Origin: Bacteroidaceae bacterium
GTDB lineage: Bacteria > Bacteroidota > Bacteroidia > Bacteroidales > Bacteroidaceae
NCBI GenBank assembly: GCA_017540585.1
Contig: JAFYAT010000085.1
Location: 1 to 64,000, forward strand
Direction of reading: 5' to 3'
Length of the DNA: 64,000 nt
Shown one piece after another: positions 61,494 through 64,000 of this stretch. The position numbers were made by a program, and so were the translations under genes. The notes under the pieces were generated by a model. The model was not told where the DNA came from, made no database searches, and was given only the letters and a program-made list of their open reading frames with translations. Each line of letters opens with the position of its first letter. Positions within the stretch are counted from its first letter, which is position 1.

Positions 61494-63728
61494 ATGGAGC
61501 AATGTAATGAGACGTCATTTGACAAACATAAAATCATAAATCTTCATGAAAACAAGAATTGTGATAACCGCTTGGTAATATCACATATTGACATGAATGG
61601 AAACATTCAGTCAAATGAAGAACATCAAAAAGGTGTTGCCAAGCTTGCATCCAAATTTGCAAGTAAGTTTAGTATGGCTGATTTATGTTATATAATGGGG
61701 CTCTTACATGATAAAGGAAAAGAACAATTGGAATGGCAAAAGTATATTCAAGGCGTTACTGGGTATAATGAGGAATATGCCAATATTAAAACTGGTCCAA
61801 ATCATTCTTATGTAGGGGCTGTAATAGCTCAGAAACAATATCCTCAGATTGCGCCGTTGATAGCGCAGCCTATTGCTGGACATCATCGTGGACTATATGA
61901 TTATTGTGACTATATTGAAGAAACAAAGCGCGATATTCCTCGGAATGTGGTCATCGACAACCCTATTCCATACCAGTTCCCAAGACTTGATGAGCTAAAA
62001 CCTTTTGATTTGCACCATATCATACGTATGCTATTCTCTTGCTTGGTAGATGCAGATAGTCTTGATACCGAGGCTTTCATGAATTCAGAACAAGCTAAGT
62101 TGCGTGGTAGTCATACATCGATGCCTGAGCTTTTGGAGTTGATGAAAAAACATCTGCAAGCGTTAAAAGCAAATGCGCAAGATACAGAGGTCAATCACAT
62201 TCGTAACTATGTGCAAGAACAATGCATTAAGTTCAGTCAAGGCGATGGTGGCTTTTACAGCCTAACTGTTCCTACAGGTGGTGGAAAAACGCTTGCATCT
62301 GTTCTTTGGGCTTTACATCATGCAGTGAGGAATCACCTGCAGCGCATCATCATCGCGATACCTTATACAAGTATCATCGTGCAGACGGCTGCTACCCTGA
62401 AGCACATATTTGGCGAAGATAATGTACTGGAGCATCACTCCAATATGAATCCTGACGATATAAAGGATAAGGAGCTGCGTGAGCGTTTGCAGTTGGCTAC
62501 AGAGAACTGGGATTACCCGATTATTGTAACAACTAACGTTCAGTTTTTTGAATCCTTGTTCAGCAATAGACGTTCAGATTGCCGCAAGTTACACAACATT
62601 GCTAAAAGCGTCGTTATCCTGGATGAAGTTCAGACATTGCCTTTGGATTTTTATCGACCTATTGTTGATACCCTCAATACGCTCCAGCGAGTATTCGGAT
62701 CGTCTGTACTTTTCACTACTGCCAGTCAACCCATTTTGAGTGGGCGGATAGAGGGTACCAATCCTAAAGCAAGTTTTGATGCCCTATCTTCTGTTCATGA
62801 GATTATTCCTGATGCCGCTAATTTACATGATAAGCTACGACGTGTAAAGTTACAGTTTATGGATGGGGCTAAAAGTTATGACGATATCGCAGGCGAATTG
62901 AGTAAACATCAACAAGTGTTGTGTATTGTCAATACGCGTCGTGATGCTAAGGAACTTTATGACAGATTACCCAAAGAGGGTACCTGCCTTCATCTGTCGC
63001 GTATGATGTGCCCGGCGCATGTCGCTGCCACAATCGAACAAATTAAAGCTACATTAAAGTTGCAGAAAGAGCAACCTCTTCGAGTTATTGCTACGCAATT
63101 GATAGAAGCTGGTGTGGATATTGATTTTCCTGTTGTATTTCGTCAGGAGGCAGGATTAGATTCCATCCTTCAGGCTGCTGGCCGCTGCAATCGAGAAGGA
63201 AAACATGATATTTGTACGACCTATGTATTCAGTTTGGGCAAGGAGCATCCTTTGCCACCCGGCTTTATGACTCAAACCAATAATGCCCGCCTGAATATGG
63301 GACAACAACATGACTGGTTTGCGCCCGAAGCAATGGCTTGCTACTTTAAACAGCTGCATTCTCGTATAGACAACTTTGATAGTAAGCAGATCAAAGAACT
63401 TCTATATAAACAAGAATGTGAGTTTGAGGAGGCTGCTCGCCAGTTCCACTTGATTGATGACCAAACCACATCTGTCATTATCAATTGGAATGATAGTATA
63501 AAACTATACGAGCAACTTATCTCGCAAGGCCCCTCCTATGATCTTATGAAGAAGTTGTCACACTACAGCGTCAACATCCGTAAACGTGACTTCGATAAGT
63601 TACAAAGCATGGGGGCGATAGAGGAGCCTTTCGAGAATATTTATGCGGTTACCAATCCCAGTTTCTACAAGGCAGATACTGGTTTGACAATCGATAATCA
63701 ATGGTTAGAAGAAACATTCATTATATAA
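61494..63728 (+). CDS. cas3: CRISPR-associated nuclease/helicase Cas3, type I-C
   Basis: 744 aa from ATG 61494; the frame is open from 61404, but the promoter at 61459-61466 lies within that extension. HD nuclease: the early His in ISHID, then LLHDKGKEQ with H72-D73, and IAGHHRGLYDY. Helicase: Walker A TGGGKT with K265, box DEVQ at 377-380, TTASQP (motif III), and AAGRCNREG (motif VI). It degrades target DNA after recruitment by Cascade. It is followed by cas5c after 3 bp, the type I-C order (cas3, cas5, cas8c, cas7, cas4, cas1, cas2). Confidence 0.93.
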   Translation: MEQCNETSFDKHKIINLHENKNCDNRLVISHIDMNGNIQSNEEHQKGVAKLASKFASKFSMADLCYIMGLLHDKGKEQLEWQKYIQGVTGYNEEYANIKTGPNHSYVGAVIAQKQYPQIAPLIAQPIAGHHRGLYDYCDYIEETKRDIPRNVVIDNPIPYQFPRLDELKPFDLHHIIRMLFSCLVDADSLDTEAFMNSEQAKLRGSHTSMPELLELMKKHLQALKANAQDTEVNHIRNYVQEQCIKFSQGDGGFYSLTVPTGGGKTLASVLWALHHAVRNHLQRIIIAIPYTSIIVQTAATLKHIFGEDNVLEHHSNMNPDDIKDKELRERLQLATENWDYPIIVTTNVQFFESLFSNRRSDCRKLHNIAKSVVILDEVQTLPLDFYRPIVDTLNTLQRVFGSSVLFTTASQPILSGRIEGTNPKASFDALSSVHEIIPDAANLHDKLRRVKLQFMDGAKSYDDIAGELSKHQQVLCIVNTRRDAKELYDRLPKEGTCLHLSRMMCPAHVAATIEQIKATLKLQKEQPLRVIATQLIEAGVDIDFPVVFRQEAGLDSILQAAGRCNREGKHDICTTYVFSLGKEHPLPPGFMTQTNNARLNMGQQHDWFAPEAMACYFKQLHSRIDNFDSKQIKELLYKQECEFEEAARQFHLIDDQTTSVIINWNDSIKLYEQLISQGPSYDLMKKLSHYSVNIRKRDFDKLQSMGAIEEPFENIYAVTNPSFYKADTGLTIDNQWLEETFII

Positions 63729-63731
63729 ACA

Positions 63732-64000
63732 ATGGAATTTACAGATAAGGAATTTTGTTTGGAAGTATGGGGTCCGATGGCCTGTTTCACTCGCCCAGAA
63801 CTGAAGGTGGAGCGTGTGAGCTATGATGCGATCACGCCATCTGCGGCTCGCGCCATTTTTGAGGCTATCTTCTGGAAACCAGCTATTCATTGGCAGGTTA
63901 CAAAGATTGAAGTGCTCAATCCTATCAAGTGGACTTCGGTTCGTAGGAATGAAGTGGGGGCTGTGGCATCAAAGAATCCCATCTTTATTGAGGATAAACG
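63732..64000 (+). CDS. cas5c: CRISPR-associated protein Cas5, type I-C, 3' end outside window
   Basis: The first 89 codons read without interruption to the window edge: FCLEVWGPMACFTRPELKVE, then RVSYDAITPSAARAIFEAIFWKPAIHW and LNPIKWTSVRRNEVG. This is the start of Cas5c (Cas5d), the type I-C pre-crRNA endonuclease and Cascade subunit. No CRISPR array lies in the window; it is expected downstream of cas2. Confidence 0.92.
   Translation, partial: MEFTDKEFCLEVWGPMACFTRPELKVERVSYDAITPSAARAIFEAIFWKPAIHWQVTKIEVLNPIKWTSVRRNEVGAVASKNPIFIEDK

Noticed and set aside
1..64000. tRNA or rRNA genes
   Set aside because: I saw no cloverleaf with a GGTTCGA-type T-arm and CCA-compatible acceptor, and no rRNA signature. 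A tRNA search program would settle it.

Overview
The window reads as a chromosomal segment of a Bacteroidales bacterium, most likely Prevotella/Segatella (Prevotellaceae). Grounds: repeated promoters of the Bacteroidetes type (TTTG, 19-20 bp, TAnnTTTG), families largely confined to the phylum (DUF3127, DUF4835/PorD, DUF4248, DUF4271, S46 dipeptidyl-peptidase, 'smalltalk' protein), and A+T-rich intergenic DNA full of palindromic repeats. The genus is inferred from general resemblance, not from a marker gene.

Layout. 1-1021: a palindromic repeat, an AGTACGT array with 22-23 bp period, a second 22-bp-spaced operator-like site, a strong promoter, and a 6S-like structured RNA with its own terminator. 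1022-7310: a defence-type operon of MmeI-like DNA methyltransferase, SF2 helicase, small protein and GIY-YIG (T5orf172) protein, in the order of Bacillus dnmA(yeeA)-yeeB-yeeC. 7313-14553: housekeeping DNA metabolism (histidine phosphatase, DUF3127 protein with an SSB-like tail, dnaN, DnaQ-like exonuclease, coaBC, DUF4835/PorD, recN). 14990-16684: a TPR protein with a degenerate trypsin-like domain. 16.8-22.8 kb: an accessory island (smalltalk, a Cys/His/Gly-rich protein, DUF4248, two unknown proteins, a P4-type helicase and a CHC2 primase). It has replication genes but no integrase. 23.4-40.2 kb: a U32 peptidase gene behind three tandem 76-bp promoter repeats, then an MG2-like exported protein, nucleoside transporter, ruvB, SGNH hydrolase, topA, aroK, speA, flippase and S46 peptidase. 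40.2-42.1 kb: a second, decayed copy of the DUF4248 part of the island. 42.1-60.7 kb: envelope proteins and housekeeping genes (TPR protein, beta-barrel protein, greA, HIT, metallopeptidase, thioesterase, CotH, metK behind a SAM-II-like riboswitch, hemD-like, rnpA, yidD, tatD, rlmL-like, cysE, tdk, purD). 61.4-64.0 kb: the start of a type I-C CRISPR-Cas operon (cas3, cas5c cut by the window edge).

The most unusual features are non-coding. The DUF4248 unit occurs twice in direct orientation 22.8 kb apart, each time with the same promoter, 10-bp repeats ahead of the promoter, and a ~310-bp block bounded by long G/T-rich inverted arms just after the gene. Beside the P4-type helicase and CHC2 primase, that block is a reasonable candidate replication origin or structured RNA. 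Several families of nested inverted-repeat elements (MITE/REP-like) fill the gaps between genes, in a few cases carrying promoters or touching a start codon.
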